Below, one piece after another: positions 7,821 to 16,546 of a stretch of DNA of 64,000 nt. Within the stretch, counting starts at the first letter, position 1. Every line of letters starts with the position of its first letter. The stretch comes from Bifidobacterium breve (GTDB taxonomy: Bacteria > Actinomycetota > Actinomycetes > Nanopelagicales > Nanopelagicaceae): positions 1 to 64,000 of the forward strand of contig CAMCVO010000002.1 of the NCBI GenBank assembly GCA_945881945.1, in the 5' to 3' direction. The position numbers and the translations under genes were made by a program. The notes beneath the pieces were generated by a model, which did no database searches, was not told the origin of the DNA, and saw only the letters and a program-made list of their open reading frames with translations.

Positions 7821-8362
7821 TGAGTGATCAATCCATCTCAGGTGGTGCTGGAATGCCTGATAGTTGGCAGCGGTTATGGGCCCCGCATCGGATGTCTTAT
7901 CTAGAGGGCGAGAACAGGCCCCTTCCCGGAAATGAGATCGAATGTCCTTTTTGTCGAATAACTAAGTTAAGTGATGAAGAAGCGCTGATTGTTTTCCGCG
8001 GTAATGAAGCGTATGTAGTTATGAACTTATATCCATATAACGCAGGGCATCTATTAATCTGTACTAATCGGCATATTGCAGAATTACCAGATCTAACAGT
8101 TTCAGAGCGAAATGAGGTGCAGGAGATAACTGCTCATGCGATGAAGGTGTTGCGTAAGGTAAGTAATGCCATTGGCTTTAACATCGGGATAAATCAAGGC
8201 GCAGTATCTGGAGCCGGTATTGCAGGTCATCTGCATCAACATATTGTTCCTAGATGGGGCGGTGATGCAAATTTCATGCCGATTATTGGAAAAACTAAGG
8301 TGCTACCAAAATTATTACAGGAGAGTAGAGATCAGTTAGCTGCGGCTTGGAATCAGATCTAA
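7820..8362 (+). CDS. HIT-domain nucleotide hydrolase/phosphorylase
   Basis: A 180-residue histidine-triad protein. The triad HLHQH is at 137-141 with preceding NQGAVSGAG, and NAGHLLICTNRH lies at 74-85. ECPFC (41-45) may contribute to metal binding. It is the counterpart of the actinobacterial HIT protein found between thrS and pgsA, which in mycobacteria acts as a diadenosine tetraphosphate phosphorylase; that activity is inferred here. Ap4A is a side product of aminoacyl-tRNA synthetases, which fits coupling to thrS. Its 3' end overlaps the convergent EF-G-like gene by 27 bases. Confidence 0.88.
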   Translation: MSDQSISGGAGMPDSWQRLWAPHRMSYLEGENRPLPGNEIECPFCRITKLSDEEALIVFRGNEAYVVMNLYPYNAGHLLICTNRHIAELPDLTVSERNEVQEITAHAMKVLRKVSNAIGFNIGINQGAVSGAGIAGHLHQHIVPRWGGDANFMPIIGKTKVLPKLLQESRDQLAAAWNQI

Positions 8363-8926
8363 AAAACGCTTTATTTCAGATAGGCCTAATTTGTTGCTTA
8401 GCATCAGAGGAATGGCTGGAATTATCAAGCCGGCAATGAATTGATCCCAACCCCCTTCCTGCAAAGCATTATCTAGTTCCTCTTTAAATTCTAATATCAG
8501 CTCTTTATGCTCAGGCTCACTTGGAATATCAACCACGGTTTTGGTGGAGTAGTCAGTAATGATTTGGTCTTCTAGATTAATTAGCGCAGTAGGTTGCCCA
8601 TTATCTGCATGTAAGACTAGGTATGGAGTCACTACTGGTTCCAACATCTTTCCAATAATTGCACTCATATCCTCAAAATCAACATCACCATCTTCAAAAT
8701 CAACAACTGCCACAATAGTGGGGATATAAAGCTCCCTAAAGGTTTGCCACTGTGCCACAACTTTTGGATCTATCCCTGATTTAGCACTAGCTACCACCAC
8801 TACTACATCTGCGGTAATTAAGAGCGGATCATCCATTTTGGCAGCTGATACGCCAAGAAGTTCGGAAATCTGCTGGTTCTCAGGAGACATTCCAAGGACA
8901 AACCGTGCGTTAATTAGGTCGGTCAT
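8336..8926 (-). CDS. Degenerate EF-G-like G-domain protein lacking the P-loop
   Basis: A 196-residue protein that aligns by eye with the N-terminal G and G' region of elongation factor G. RFVLGMSPENQQISELLGV (8-26) sits where EF-G has its GHVDAGKTT loop, but Gly-Lys-Thr is gone. The DTPGH region is deleted. ADVVVVVASAKSGIDPKVVA (39-58) matches the strand after switch 2, and the strand that should end in NKMDRE reads AVVDFEDGDVDFE (73-85). The rest (about 95-196) follows the G' subdomain. Domains II-V are absent. GTP binding is therefore unlikely, and function is unknown. Start chosen at 8926 because a longer reading would run deep into pgsA; TAGGCT lies 8 bases upstream. Confidence 0.7.
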   Translation of the reverse strand: MTDLINARFVLGMSPENQQISELLGVSAAKMDDPLLITADVVVVVASAKSGIDPKVVAQWQTFRELYIPTIVAVVDFEDGDVDFEDMSAIIGKMLEPVVTPYLVLHADNGQPTALINLEDQIITDYSTKTVVDIPSEPEHKELILEFKEELDNALQEGGWDQFIAGLIIPAIPLMLSNKLGLSEIKRFLDLIPSRS

Positions 8927-8934
8927 GATCGATA

Positions 8935-8940
8935 AGCCTA
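8935..8940 (-). promoter_or_regulatory. -10 box for the EF-G-like gene, overlapping the pgsA -10 box
   Basis: TAGGCT on the minus strand, 8 bases before the start at 8926. Its first two bases are the complement of the first two bases of the pgsA box. Confidence 0.42.
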
Positions 8941-8944
8941 CGAT
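8939..8944 (+). promoter_or_regulatory. Leaderless -10 box for the pgsA operon
   Basis: TACGAT ends 7 bases before the ATG at 8952. It shares the TA at 8939-8940 with the divergent box, so RNA polymerase cannot occupy both. Confidence 0.5.
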
Positions 8945-8951
8945 GTGAATT

Positions 8952-9548
8952 ATGTTGCAGCGTTCATTACGTGATCCTGTCGCGAAATTAATTGCCCCAT
9001 TGGTCAAAATCTTGATCAAATTAAGGATAAGCGCCAATTTAATATCAACTATTGGTGGGGTTGGAAGCACTATTAGTGCTTTGTACTTTTTCCCAAAGGG
9101 TGAATTCTTCACAGGCGTTCTCTGGGTTGCTGGCTTTGTAATTTTTGATTTATTTGACGGCGCAGTTGCTCGCTCTTCCAGTAAGGGGGTAAGTAAGTGG
9201 GGAGCTGTTTTGGACTCAACTTTAGACAGATTAAGTGATGCGGCAATATTCATCGGAGCCTTGTTGTTCTTTATCGAAAATGATGACCCACTTGTGCCAC
9301 TTATTATTATTGCCGCTGTTGCTGCATTTATGGTTTCCTACATAAAAGCTAGAGCAGAATCTCTAAATATTATGTGTGATGGTGGGATTGCCGAACGTAG
9401 TGAGCGACTGATTATCGCATTAGTAGCTTATGCCCTTCATGGACTAGAAGTTGCGTATGCAATGACTATCGGCATCTGGGTTTTAGTTCTTCTCTCCATG
9501 ATCACCGTAGCGCAACGTATGTTGATTGTTTACAAAGCGGTGAAGTAA
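8952..9548 (+). CDS. pgsA: Phosphatidylinositol phosphate synthase (CDP-alcohol phosphatidyltransferase)
   Basis: Joins CDP-diacylglycerol and inositol phosphate to make phosphatidylinositol phosphate, the first step to PIM lipids. The CDP-alcohol motif is intact over residues 66-92: Asp66, Asp69-Gly70, Ala73-Arg74, Gly84, Asp88 and Asp92. The 198-residue length and roughly six membrane helices fit the family. A glycerol-phosphate acceptor is possible from sequence alone, but the next genes (PatA-like, PimA) point to inositol, as in the equivalent mycobacterial cluster. Confidence 0.9.
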   Translation: MLQRSLRDPVAKLIAPLVKILIKLRISANLISTIGGVGSTISALYFFPKGEFFTGVLWVAGFVIFDLFDGAVARSSSKGVSKWGAVLDSTLDRLSDAAIFIGALLFFIENDDPLVPLIIIAAVAAFMVSYIKARAESLNIMCDGGIAERSERLIIALVAYALHGLEVAYAMTIGIWVLVLLSMITVAQRMLIVYKAVK

Positions 9549-10409
9549 ATGTATTTGCTATATCTATTTGCTTGGAAATTGATTGGTCTAGCTCCAGAAA
9601 AATTTGCATACAAGCTAGCCAACTTCGCCTCTGATCAGATCTATAAAAAAAATGGCAAGGGTATTAAAAGACTCAGAAGTAACTATCAACGAGTAAAACC
9701 AGATTTTTCCGAGGCTGAGTTAAACGAATTAACTAAACTTGGCATGAGATCCTATATGCGATACTGGATTGACACATTTAGATTAAATAAATGGAGCAAA
9801 GAGAGAATTATTCAAACAACTAAGGTGAATAATGAACACTTACTTAGAGATCCCATTGAGAAAAAAATTGGTTGCATTGTTGCGCTTCCACATTCTGGAA
9901 ATTGGGATCATGCTGCCGCTTATTTTTGTTCAACAGGAATCAACCTAACTGCAGTGGTGGAACAACTTAAGCCTGAAGCAATATTTAAGAAATTTCTTGA
10001 TTATCGCCGCAGTATTGGGATCGAGGCGATAAGTCATAAGGAAAAAACTATCCCGATACTCACTGAGAGATTAGAGTTCGGCAAATTGGTTGCATTAGTT
10101 GCAGACCGCGATATGTCACGTAATGGTATTGAGGTGAAATTCCTAGGTGGGATAGCTAAAATGCCATCAGGACCAGCGCTCTTGGCGCTGAAAACCCGAG
10201 CACCATTAATTACTGCTTATATTAGTTACCTACCATCTGGTATCGAAATCTTCTTTGATGAAACTATTGCGCTACCTATTGCTGGCAGCGAAGCAGAGCA
10301 AATCAAAATAATTACTCAATCAGTTGCTGATAATTTTGCTAGCAGAATAAAGAAAAACCCAGTTGACTGGCATATGTTGCAAAGGATTTGGTTAGATGAG
10401 GAAAATTAG
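9549..10409 (+). CDS. patA: PatA-like phosphatidylinositol mannoside acyltransferase (LPLAT family)
   Basis: Transfers an acyl chain, probably to the mannose of PIM1/PIM2 at the inner face of the membrane. The 286 residues contain the LPLAT HX4D motif in HSGNWD (His115, Asp120) and a MPSGPALLALK region for acceptor binding. The hydrophobic N-terminus (1-15) may anchor it. It begins directly after the pgsA stop and overlaps pimA by 14 bases, which supports the PIM role over lipid A-type acylation, which Gram-positive cells lack. Confidence 0.87.
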   Translation: MYLLYLFAWKLIGLAPEKFAYKLANFASDQIYKKNGKGIKRLRSNYQRVKPDFSEAELNELTKLGMRSYMRYWIDTFRLNKWSKERIIQTTKVNNEHLLRDPIEKKIGCIVALPHSGNWDHAAAYFCSTGINLTAVVEQLKPEAIFKKFLDYRRSIGIEAISHKEKTIPILTERLEFGKLVALVADRDMSRNGIEVKFLGGIAKMPSGPALLALKTRAPLITAYISYLPSGIEIFFDETIALPIAGSEAEQIKIITQSVADNFASRIKKNPVDWHMLQRIWLDEEN

Positions 10410-11556
10410 AATTGGAATAGTTTGTCCATATGGTTGGGATACGCCGGGGGGAGTACAAACTCATATCCGTGATTTGGCGGAACACCTAATTGATGAAGGG
10501 CATTTTGTGTCAGTACTAACACCGATTTCAGATGACTCAACTGAGCATCAAAATTATGTTGTTAATGCCGGAAAACCAATATCAATTCCGATTAATGGTT
10601 CCGTGGCCAGAGTTTTATTTGGTCCAATTGCTAGCTCAAGGGCGAAGCAGTGGATTGCTAGTGGTGATTTTGATTTACTCCATCTACATGAACCTGCAAT
10701 TCCATCTTTGTCACTTTTAGCCTGCTCTGCTGCTGAAGGTCCACTAGTGGGTACATTTCATGTTTCTACACCAAAAAAGAAAGCGATTTATGCAATCGGG
10801 CCAATTCTGGAACCCATTGTTGAAAAACTGAGTGCACGAATCGCTGTAAGTGAATTAGCTCGATCAACGCTCAAAGATCATTTCGAAACAGATGCCGTTG
10901 TAATACCAAATGGTATTGATGGTCAAAAATATGCAAATGCAAAGATCATTGATGCTTATTCAAAAAACCACACCATAGGGTTCATTGGCAGATTTGAAGA
11001 GTCACGGAAAGGATTACAGGTACTAATTGATTCACTAGCGATTGTTGCTCGATTTGTACCGGATGTTGAGTATTTAGTAGCAGGCCCTGGAGATAGCAAA
11101 GAGTTCATGAAGAATTTGAACCCACAGTTGCGAAGCCGAGTAAAATTCCTAGGTTTACTAAGTAATGCGGAAAAAGAAAGTTTTTTGAAATCGATTCAGA
11201 TCTATGTAGCACCAAACACCGGTAGTGAGTCTTTTGGAATAATTCTAACTGAGGCACTCTCTGCTGGAACTGCAGTAGTTGCTAGTGATATTCCCGCATT
11301 TAAAGCCGTTCTTGAAAATGGTGAAGCAGGGGAGTTATTCAAAAATGGAGATTCAGCTGATTTGGCAAAGGTTTTAGTTGCGTTACTTCGTGATGATGAC
11401 AAGCGCAAACGATTATCTGAAAATGGTCGATTAAGCGCACAAAAGTATGATTGGCAGGTAGTTGCAGAACAAATTGAGAATGTTTATGAAATGGCTATAG
11501 CTGGTGGGCAACGGGTAACTTTGGCTTCTGAGAATAGATTCTGGAGCAGGCGATGA
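10396..11556 (+). CDS. pimA: Phosphatidyl-myo-inositol mannosyltransferase (GT4)
   Basis: Adds the first mannose from GDP-mannose to phosphatidylinositol. The 386 residues form a GT-B enzyme. The N-terminal acceptor loop PYGWDTPGGVQTHIRDLAE is characteristic of PimA, followed by HLHEPAIPSLSLLA, GTFHVS and VIPNGID. The donor-site segment is NTGSESFGIILTEALSAG with the E-x7-E pair of GT4 enzymes. It overlaps both neighbours, which places PI synthesis, mannosylation and acylation in one transcript. Confidence 0.93.
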   Translation: MRKIRIGIVCPYGWDTPGGVQTHIRDLAEHLIDEGHFVSVLTPISDDSTEHQNYVVNAGKPISIPINGSVARVLFGPIASSRAKQWIASGDFDLLHLHEPAIPSLSLLACSAAEGPLVGTFHVSTPKKKAIYAIGPILEPIVEKLSARIAVSELARSTLKDHFETDAVVIPNGIDGQKYANAKIIDAYSKNHTIGFIGRFEESRKGLQVLIDSLAIVARFVPDVEYLVAGPGDSKEFMKNLNPQLRSRVKFLGLLSNAEKESFLKSIQIYVAPNTGSESFGIILTEALSAGTAVVASDIPAFKAVLENGEAGELFKNGDSADLAKVLVALLRDDDKRKRLSENGRLSAQKYDWQVVAEQIENVYEMAIAGGQRVTLASENRFWSRR

Positions 11557-12059
11557 ATTATCAAGCTCTATTAGCTCTTCTGTTTGTAGTTTTAGTTGGG
11601 TGGTATTTGTCTTTCTCTGCCTCAAGATTAGATCGACTTCATCATCGAGTTGAAACCTCTTGGGCAACCTTGGATGCATTGCTTCAACAGCGGGCTGCGT
11701 TAGCCCATGAGATTGTCGCTGAATCTAATTTAGATCCTGCAACTGCTTACTTAATATCAAGTTCGGCAACAGCAGCACGTAATGCCAATATTGTTGAAAG
11801 ATCTGCAGCCGAGAGCGTTTTATCTGAGTCTTTGAAATTGGTGCAGGGAGCTGCCATTGATCACTCATTGGAGCTACCGTCTGATCTACTGGTTGAGTTA
11901 TCGGATACGACAGCAAAGGTAAAAATTGCAATCAATATTCACTTAGAAGCGGTAAATGCCACAAGAAATGTTCGCGCCAAGCCACTTATAAGGTTGTTTC
12001 GATTGGCAGGTAAGGCTCCGATACCAGTTCGCTATGCATTTGAAGATGATATTTTATGA
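11553..12059 (+). CDS. LemA-like single-pass membrane protein
   Basis: A 168-residue protein with one membrane helix (about 5-22) followed by helical, coiled-coil-prone sequence (SRLDRLHHRVETSWATLDA). This resembles the LemA type and the N-terminal half of the mycobacterial membrane protein encoded next to pimA; the Nudix half found there is absent. Function is unknown. It overlaps pimA by 4 bases and the following DUF3048 gene by 4 bases (ATGA), so it probably belongs to envelope assembly. Confidence 0.68.
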   Translation: MNYQALLALLFVVLVGWYLSFSASRLDRLHHRVETSWATLDALLQQRAALAHEIVAESNLDPATAYLISSSATAARNANIVERSAAESVLSESLKLVQGAAIDHSLELPSDLLVELSDTTAKVKIAINIHLEAVNATRNVRAKPLIRLFRLAGKAPIPVRYAFEDDIL

Positions 12060-13045
12060 AAATTGCTCGACGGTTAATTTTTTTAGCTTCAGCAACTGTA
12101 ATTGTCTTGTCTATTGTTGGCACTAGTAATCTTCCCCAGATATTAGATAAACCAGAGATTCCAAAAAACTTCTTCAACGGGTTACCGGGTGCTAATAACC
12201 AGATATTAGTTGTGAAGATCGACGATACAAATGCGGCTCATCCACAAATTGGAGTTGAGGATGCTGATGTGGTTTATGTAGAGCAGGTAGAAGCTGGTCT
12301 AACAAGATTAGCCGCGGTCTATACCTCAAAACTTCCACCATTGATTGGTCCAATCAGATCGGCAAGAATTTCAGATCTGGAACTTCTTGCTCAATTTGGT
12401 CGCGTTGGATTTGCCTACAGTGGTGCCCAGAGCAAGATGAGGCCCGTTATTGCAGCAGCTAATTTAGAAAATCTCTCTGCTGAGCGAAACCCGCCATCAA
12501 TTTATGGCAAAGATCCAAATCGACCAGGCCCTGTAGACATGATTTTAAAACCAGATTTATTGTTGGAACGAGCAAACTCAAATCCTAAGATAAAAATAGA
12601 TTCACCAACCATTTCAGTATTTCCATTTGGCAAGGTGCCAAAAGGTGAGACAAACACTGCAAATGCAAAAGTTAAGTGGCCAAGTGCTAAGTATGAACTG
12701 CGTTGGGATAGTTTGGCTGAAAAATGGTTAATTTATTTCAATGAAAAACCAAATTTGGCAGCGTCCGGAGAGCATTTATTTGCAGACACTGCAATAATAC
12801 AAATTGTTTCCATTACCCCTTCAATATATGGTGATAAATTTGGTGAAATCACCCCATTTAGTAAAACTACCGGGACTGGAAAAGCAGTTATGTTAAGAGA
12901 TGGTTTTAGCTACCAAATTAGCTGGCAGCGCGATACTGAAACTGAATTAACGAGATGGCAAACAATTGATGGTGAACCTGCCAATTTCAAGCCAGGACGA
13001 ACTTGGATTTTCCTTACTGACCAGGCACCTGTTTTGACCCCTTAG
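12056..13045 (+). CDS. Secreted DUF3048 (YerB-like) protein
   Basis: A 329-residue protein with an N-terminal hydrophobic signal or anchor (about 6-24) and no lipobox cysteine that I can see. The DUF3048 core begins at NQILVVKIDDTNAAHPQIG and continues through VEQVEAGLTRLAAVY and GPIRSARISDLEL, which are hallmark segments. The C-terminal part (about 210-329) carries the family's second domain. Its molecular role is unknown. As last gene of the pgsA operon it is probably an extracytoplasmic envelope factor. Confidence 0.8.
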   Translation: MKIARRLIFLASATVIVLSIVGTSNLPQILDKPEIPKNFFNGLPGANNQILVVKIDDTNAAHPQIGVEDADVVYVEQVEAGLTRLAAVYTSKLPPLIGPIRSARISDLELLAQFGRVGFAYSGAQSKMRPVIAAANLENLSAERNPPSIYGKDPNRPGPVDMILKPDLLLERANSNPKIKIDSPTISVFPFGKVPKGETNTANAKVKWPSAKYELRWDSLAEKWLIYFNEKPNLAASGEHLFADTAIIQIVSITPSIYGDKFGEITPFSKTTGTGKAVMLRDGFSYQISWQRDTETELTRWQTIDGEPANFKPGRTWIFLTDQAPVLTP

Positions 13046-13106
13046 TAAGCCTGCCCGTGTGAGCAAGGCTTCATTTAAGTGTTTTCTCGCCTCGCTGTTG
13101 GATTAG

Positions 13107-13112
13107 TACACT
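13107..13112 (+). promoter_or_regulatory. Candidate -10 box for the pdxS operon
   Basis: TACACT lies 30 bases before the pdxS ATG, leaving a short 5' leader with the ribosome site GGGGAGAG at 13133-13140. I see no convincing -35 and no PdxR-like repeat. Confidence 0.35.
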
Positions 13113-13142
13113 AGGGGACTAGATAATTGCAAGGGGAGAGAA

Positions 13143-14030
13143 ATGTCTAAGGAAACAGGTACAGCTCGTGTAAAACGCGGCATGGCAGAGATGCTTAAGG
13201 GCGGCGTGATTATGGATGTTGTAAATGTTGAACAGGCAAAGATTGCCGAAGATGCTGGCGCGGTTGCTGTCATGGCATTAGAGAGAGTGCCGGCAGATAT
13301 TCGTGCCCAAGGTGGCGTTGCCCGTATGTCTGATCCCGACATGATTACTGCCATTCAAGCTGCAGTATCGATTCCAGTAATGGCAAAAGCAAGAATTGGC
13401 CATTTTGTGGAAGCTCAAGTTCTGCAAACTTTAGGTGTTGATTACATTGATGAGTCAGAAGTTTTAACTCCAGCAGATTATGCAAATCATATTGATAAAT
13501 GGAATTTTACAATTCCATTTGTTTGTGGCGCTACAAATCTTGGAGAAGCACTTCGCAGAATCAATGAGGGTGCAGCAATGATTCGATCAAAGGGAGAGGC
13601 TGGCACCGGAGATGTTTCAAATGCCACCACTCACATGCGGACAATTTCAGGTGAGATTCGCAGATTAACCTCGATGCGTGAGGACGAATTATTTGTAGCA
13701 GCTAAAGAATTACAAGCACCATATGAATTAGTAAAAGAGGTAGCCAGCACCGGAAAGCTTCCCGTTGTCCTATTTACTGCAGGTGGAATTGCAACTCCGG
13801 CAGATGCGGCAATGATGATGCAATTAGGCGCTGATGGTGTATTTGTGGGTTCTGGTATTTTCAAATCAGGAGATCCCGCAAAGCGTGCGGCTGCATGTGT
13901 TAAAGCGGTTACTTACTTTACAGATGCAAAAGTTGTTGCAGATGTTTCACGCGGTTTAGGTGAAGCAATGGTTGGAATAAATGTTGCTGATATCCCAGTA
14001 CCTCATCGGCTTGCGGAGCGGGGCTGGTAA
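13143..14030 (+). CDS. pdxS: Pyridoxal 5'-phosphate synthase, synthase subunit
   Basis: Builds PLP from ribose 5-phosphate, glyceraldehyde 3-phosphate and ammonia. The 295-residue TIM barrel is highly conserved: [29 protein letters not shown] with the substrate-binding lysine, and [15 protein letters not shown] with the second essential lysine. It forms a 12+12 complex with PdxT, encoded 2 bases downstream. The GGGGAGAG site a few bases ahead of ATG suggests strong translation. Confidence 0.98.
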   Translation: MSKETGTARVKRGMAEMLKGGVIMDVVNVEQAKIAEDAGAVAVMALERVPADIRAQGGVARMSDPDMITAIQAAVSIPVMAKARIGHFVEAQVLQTLGVDYIDESEVLTPADYANHIDKWNFTIPFVCGATNLGEALRRINEGAAMIRSKGEAGTGDVSNATTHMRTISGEIRRLTSMREDELFVAAKELQAPYELVKEVASTGKLPVVLFTAGGIATPADAAMMMQLGADGVFVGSGIFKSGDPAKRAAACVKAVTYFTDAKVVADVSRGLGEAMVGINVADIPVPHRLAERGW

Positions 14031-14032
14031 TT

Positions 14033-14644
14033 GTGAAAATTGGAGTACTTGCACTCCAAGGTGATGTTCGAGAGCACATTCAATCATTAAGTGATTGCGG
14101 AGTTGATGCCCGAGCAGTAAAGACCAAGAGTGAAATTCAAGATATTTCAGCACTGGTAATTCCAGGCGGTGAATCAACCACCATTGCAAAACTAGCTAGA
14201 TCATTTGATTTGATGGATTTGATTAAAGATCGAATTAACTCAGGGATGCCAACTTATGGCTCTTGTGCTGGAATGATTTTACTTTCAGATGTTGTAAAGG
14301 ATGCTGTAGAAGGACAAGAAACTTTTGGTGGTATTGATATGGTGGTCAGGCGCAATGCATTTGGCAGGCAAGTTGAATCATTTGAAACAGATTTAAAATT
14401 TAAGGGAATTACTGAGCCGGCAGTACGGGCGGTATTTATTCGTGCTCCTTGGGTAGAGTCAGTTGGGGCTTCAGTTGAGGTTTTAGCCGAGATAACTGGC
14501 CAAGATGGAATTAAACATCCGGTTGCGGTTAGATCAGGACACTTACTTGCTACCTCATTTCACCCTGAATTAACAGGAGACAATCGGGTTCATAGATATT
14601 TTGTTGAAAATATTTGTCGTCAACTAACTGGTTCGAAGGGTTAA
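14033..14644 (+). CDS. pdxT: Pyridoxal 5'-phosphate synthase, glutaminase subunit
   Basis: Supplies ammonia from glutamine to PdxS. The 203 residues begin with GTG ([15 protein letters not shown]). The class I glutaminase triad is visible in [11 protein letters not shown] (nucleophile Cys) and SFHPELTGD (His, Glu), with [10 protein letters not shown] as oxyanion loop. It follows pdxS by 2 bases. Confidence 0.97.
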   Translation: MKIGVLALQGDVREHIQSLSDCGVDARAVKTKSEIQDISALVIPGGESTTIAKLARSFDLMDLIKDRINSGMPTYGSCAGMILLSDVVKDAVEGQETFGGIDMVVRRNAFGRQVESFETDLKFKGITEPAVRAVFIRAPWVESVGASVEVLAEITGQDGIKHPVAVRSGHLLATSFHPELTGDNRVHRYFVENICRQLTGSKG

Positions 14645-14655
14645 TAGGTAAATAC

Positions 14656-15414
14656 GTGAGCGGTCATTCCAAATGGGCAACCACCAAACATAAAAAAGCA
14701 ATTATTGACTCACGTCGAGCAAAGAATTTTGCAAAATTGATTAAGGCCATTGAAGTATCTGCTCGCGCTGGGGGTGCTGATGTTTCTGGTAATCCAACTT
14801 TGTATGATGCTATAGCTAAGGCAAAGAAAAATTCTGTGCCAGCTGACAATATTGATAGAGCAGTAAAGCGAGGAGCTGGGCTTGAAACCGGTGGAAAACA
14901 ATGGGAAACCATTATGTATGAAGGTTATGCCGCAGGTGGAGTTGCCTTACTAATCGAATGTTTGTCTGATAATAGAAATCGTGCAGCTTCTGAGGTTCGT
15001 GTTGCTGTAACGAGAAATGGTGGAAACATGGCTGACCCTGGCTCTGTTTCATACCTGTTTAACCGCAAGGGTGTAGTTATAGTTTCAAAAGAGAATGGGA
15101 AGGTAACAGAGGATTCATTGCTAGAAATTGTTTTGGATGCTGGCGCAGAAGAGGTTAATGATCTTGGTGAATCTTTTGAAATAGTAGCTCAACCATCTGA
15201 CTTAGTAGCAGTACGAACATCGCTACAAACAGCAGGGACTGAGTATGAGTCAGCTGAAACTTCTTTCTTGCCTTCTATGTCTATACCAATTGATTCTGAG
15301 ACCGCCAAGAAGGTTTTTGAATTGATAGAGGCAATCGAGGAATTAGATGATGTTCAAAATGTTTATGGAAATTTTGATGTTTCAGATGAAGTGATGGCGA
15401 GCCTTAGTTCCTAG
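14656..15414 (+). CDS. yebC: YebC/PmpR-family protein
   Basis: A 252-residue member of the TACO1/YebC family. Members act as DNA-binding regulators or as ribosome factors that relieve stalling at proline-rich stretches. I place the start at GTG 14656 because the family starts with [13 protein letters not shown]; an upstream ATG at 14614 would add 14 unrelated residues inside pdx[18 protein letters not shown] is the conserved middle segment. The gene sits between pdxT and ruvC as in many actinobacteria. Confidence 0.93.
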   Translation: MSGHSKWATTKHKKAIIDSRRAKNFAKLIKAIEVSARAGGADVSGNPTLYDAIAKAKKNSVPADNIDRAVKRGAGLETGGKQWETIMYEGYAAGGVALLIECLSDNRNRAASEVRVAVTRNGGNMADPGSVSYLFNRKGVVIVSKENGKVTEDSLLEIVLDAGAEEVNDLGESFEIVAQPSDLVAVRTSLQTAGTEYESAETSFLPSMSIPIDSETAKKVFELIEAIEELDDVQNVYGNFDVSDEVMASLSS

Positions 15415-15429
15415 AGAAAATCCGCTGAT

Positions 15430-15435
15430 TACTCT
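15430..15435 (+). promoter_or_regulatory. Leaderless -10 box for ruvCAB
   Basis: TACTCT ends 6 bases before the ATG at 15442; no ribosome site is present. I see no SOS (LexA) palindrome in the 27-base gap. Confidence 0.5.
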
Positions 15436-15441
15436 AGTCCT

Positions 15442-15963
15442 ATGCGAGTATTGGCAGTAGATCCTGGTTTAACCCGGTGCGGAATTGGTGTTGTGGATTC
15501 CTCTGGACCTCAATCCCTTGAAATGATTTCAGTTGGCGTGGTGAAGACTGATATTGATGCAGCTCTGGAATTTAGATTATTAGAGTTAGAAAAAGAGATT
15601 TCTATTTGGATTGCAAAGTTTAAACCTGATGTAATTGCAGTAGAGCGAGTTTTTTCTCATCTAAATGTTAAGACAGCTATGGCTACAGGCCAGGCTGCCG
15701 GAGTGGTGCTTTTGCTAGCGGTTAAAGCCGGCATTCCGGTTGTAATGCACACCCCTAGTGAGGTGAAGGCTGCGGTAACTGGATCTGGAAGAGCAGACAA
15801 GAAACAGGTAGCGCAGATGGTTAAACGTTTACTGAAGTTGAAGGAAATTCCAAAACCAGTAGACAGTACAGATGCTTTAGCCCTTGCTATCTGCCATCAT
15901 TGGCGGGGAGTTGGTAATGCCCGATTAGCAACCGCAAAGAAAAAGGCAGTCAAAAAGCGATGA
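15442..15963 (+). CDS. ruvC: Holliday junction resolvase RuvC
   Basis: Cuts Holliday junctions symmetrically after RuvAB branch migration. The 173-residue RNase H-like fold shows the acidic residues in MRVLAVDPGLTRCG (Asp7), VIAVERVFSHLN (Glu) and the C-terminal VDSTDALALAICH pair. Length is normal. It overlaps ruvA by 4 bases. Confidence 0.97.
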   Translation: MRVLAVDPGLTRCGIGVVDSSGPQSLEMISVGVVKTDIDAALEFRLLELEKEISIWIAKFKPDVIAVERVFSHLNVKTAMATGQAAGVVLLLAVKAGIPVVMHTPSEVKAAVTGSGRADKKQVAQMVKRLLKLKEIPKPVDSTDALALAICHHWRGVGNARLATAKKKAVKKR

Positions 15964-16544
15964 TTAGCTCGATAAGTGGCAGCGTTAAATCAACCTCTAT
16001 AAATTCCCTGGTGGTGGAGGTGGGCGGTGTGGGATTGCTGCTACAGGTGCCAGTTCGAATAGCTGCGAAAATGCAGGTTGGTGAGCGAGTAAGTTTTCAT
16101 ACTTATTTAATAGTTCGAGAAGATGCCCTCACTTTATATGGCTTTACTGAAGTTGTAGATCGTGATTTTTTTGAGTTGTTGTTATCAGTTACCGGAATTG
16201 GGCCTAAGGTTGCGCAATCAATCCTGGCAAATAGTGATGCAGCCTCAATTGCTAGTGCGATCATCTCCTCGAATCTTAAGTCTTTAGAGGCGGTACCTGG
16301 GTTAGGTAAAAAAGGCGCACAGCGGCTGGTTCTTGAATTGAAAGATAAGTCTGCAGCATTTGCTAGTGGAAAAAGTGGCTCTGATTTAACAATTTCTAAC
16401 CAAGTTGAAAATGCTTTACAGGGTTTGGGATATTCAAATAAAGAAGCTATCTCTATGGTAAATCAAGTTACGAAGGATGAAAAAATTGAAGGTCTTTCGG
16501 TTGGGCAAGTATTGAAACTGGCACTTAAGAGTGGCGGTAAATAG
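15960..16544 (+). CDS. ruvA: Holliday junction branch migration protein RuvA
   Basis: Tetramer that binds the four-way junction and recruits RuvB. The 194 residues hold the N-terminal OB fold (about 1-62), two helix-hairpin-helix motifs ([16 protein letters not shown] and [13 protein letters not shown]) and the C-terminal RuvB-binding domain (about 145-194). It lies between ruvC and ruvB in the normal order. Confidence 0.97.
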   Translation: MISSISGSVKSTSINSLVVEVGGVGLLLQVPVRIAAKMQVGERVSFHTYLIVREDALTLYGFTEVVDRDFFELLLSVTGIGPKVAQSILANSDAASIASAIISSNLKSLEAVPGLGKKGAQRLVLELKDKSAAFASGKSGSDLTISNQVENALQGLGYSNKEAISMVNQVTKDEKIEGLSVGQVLKLALKSGGK

Positions 16545-16546
16545 AG

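Noticed and set aside
8927-9253. N-terminal extension of the minus-strand EF-G-like ORF up to 9253
   Set aside because: It is antisense to the conserved active-site region of pgsA, has no family resemblance, and the EF-G similarity begins after Met at 8926.
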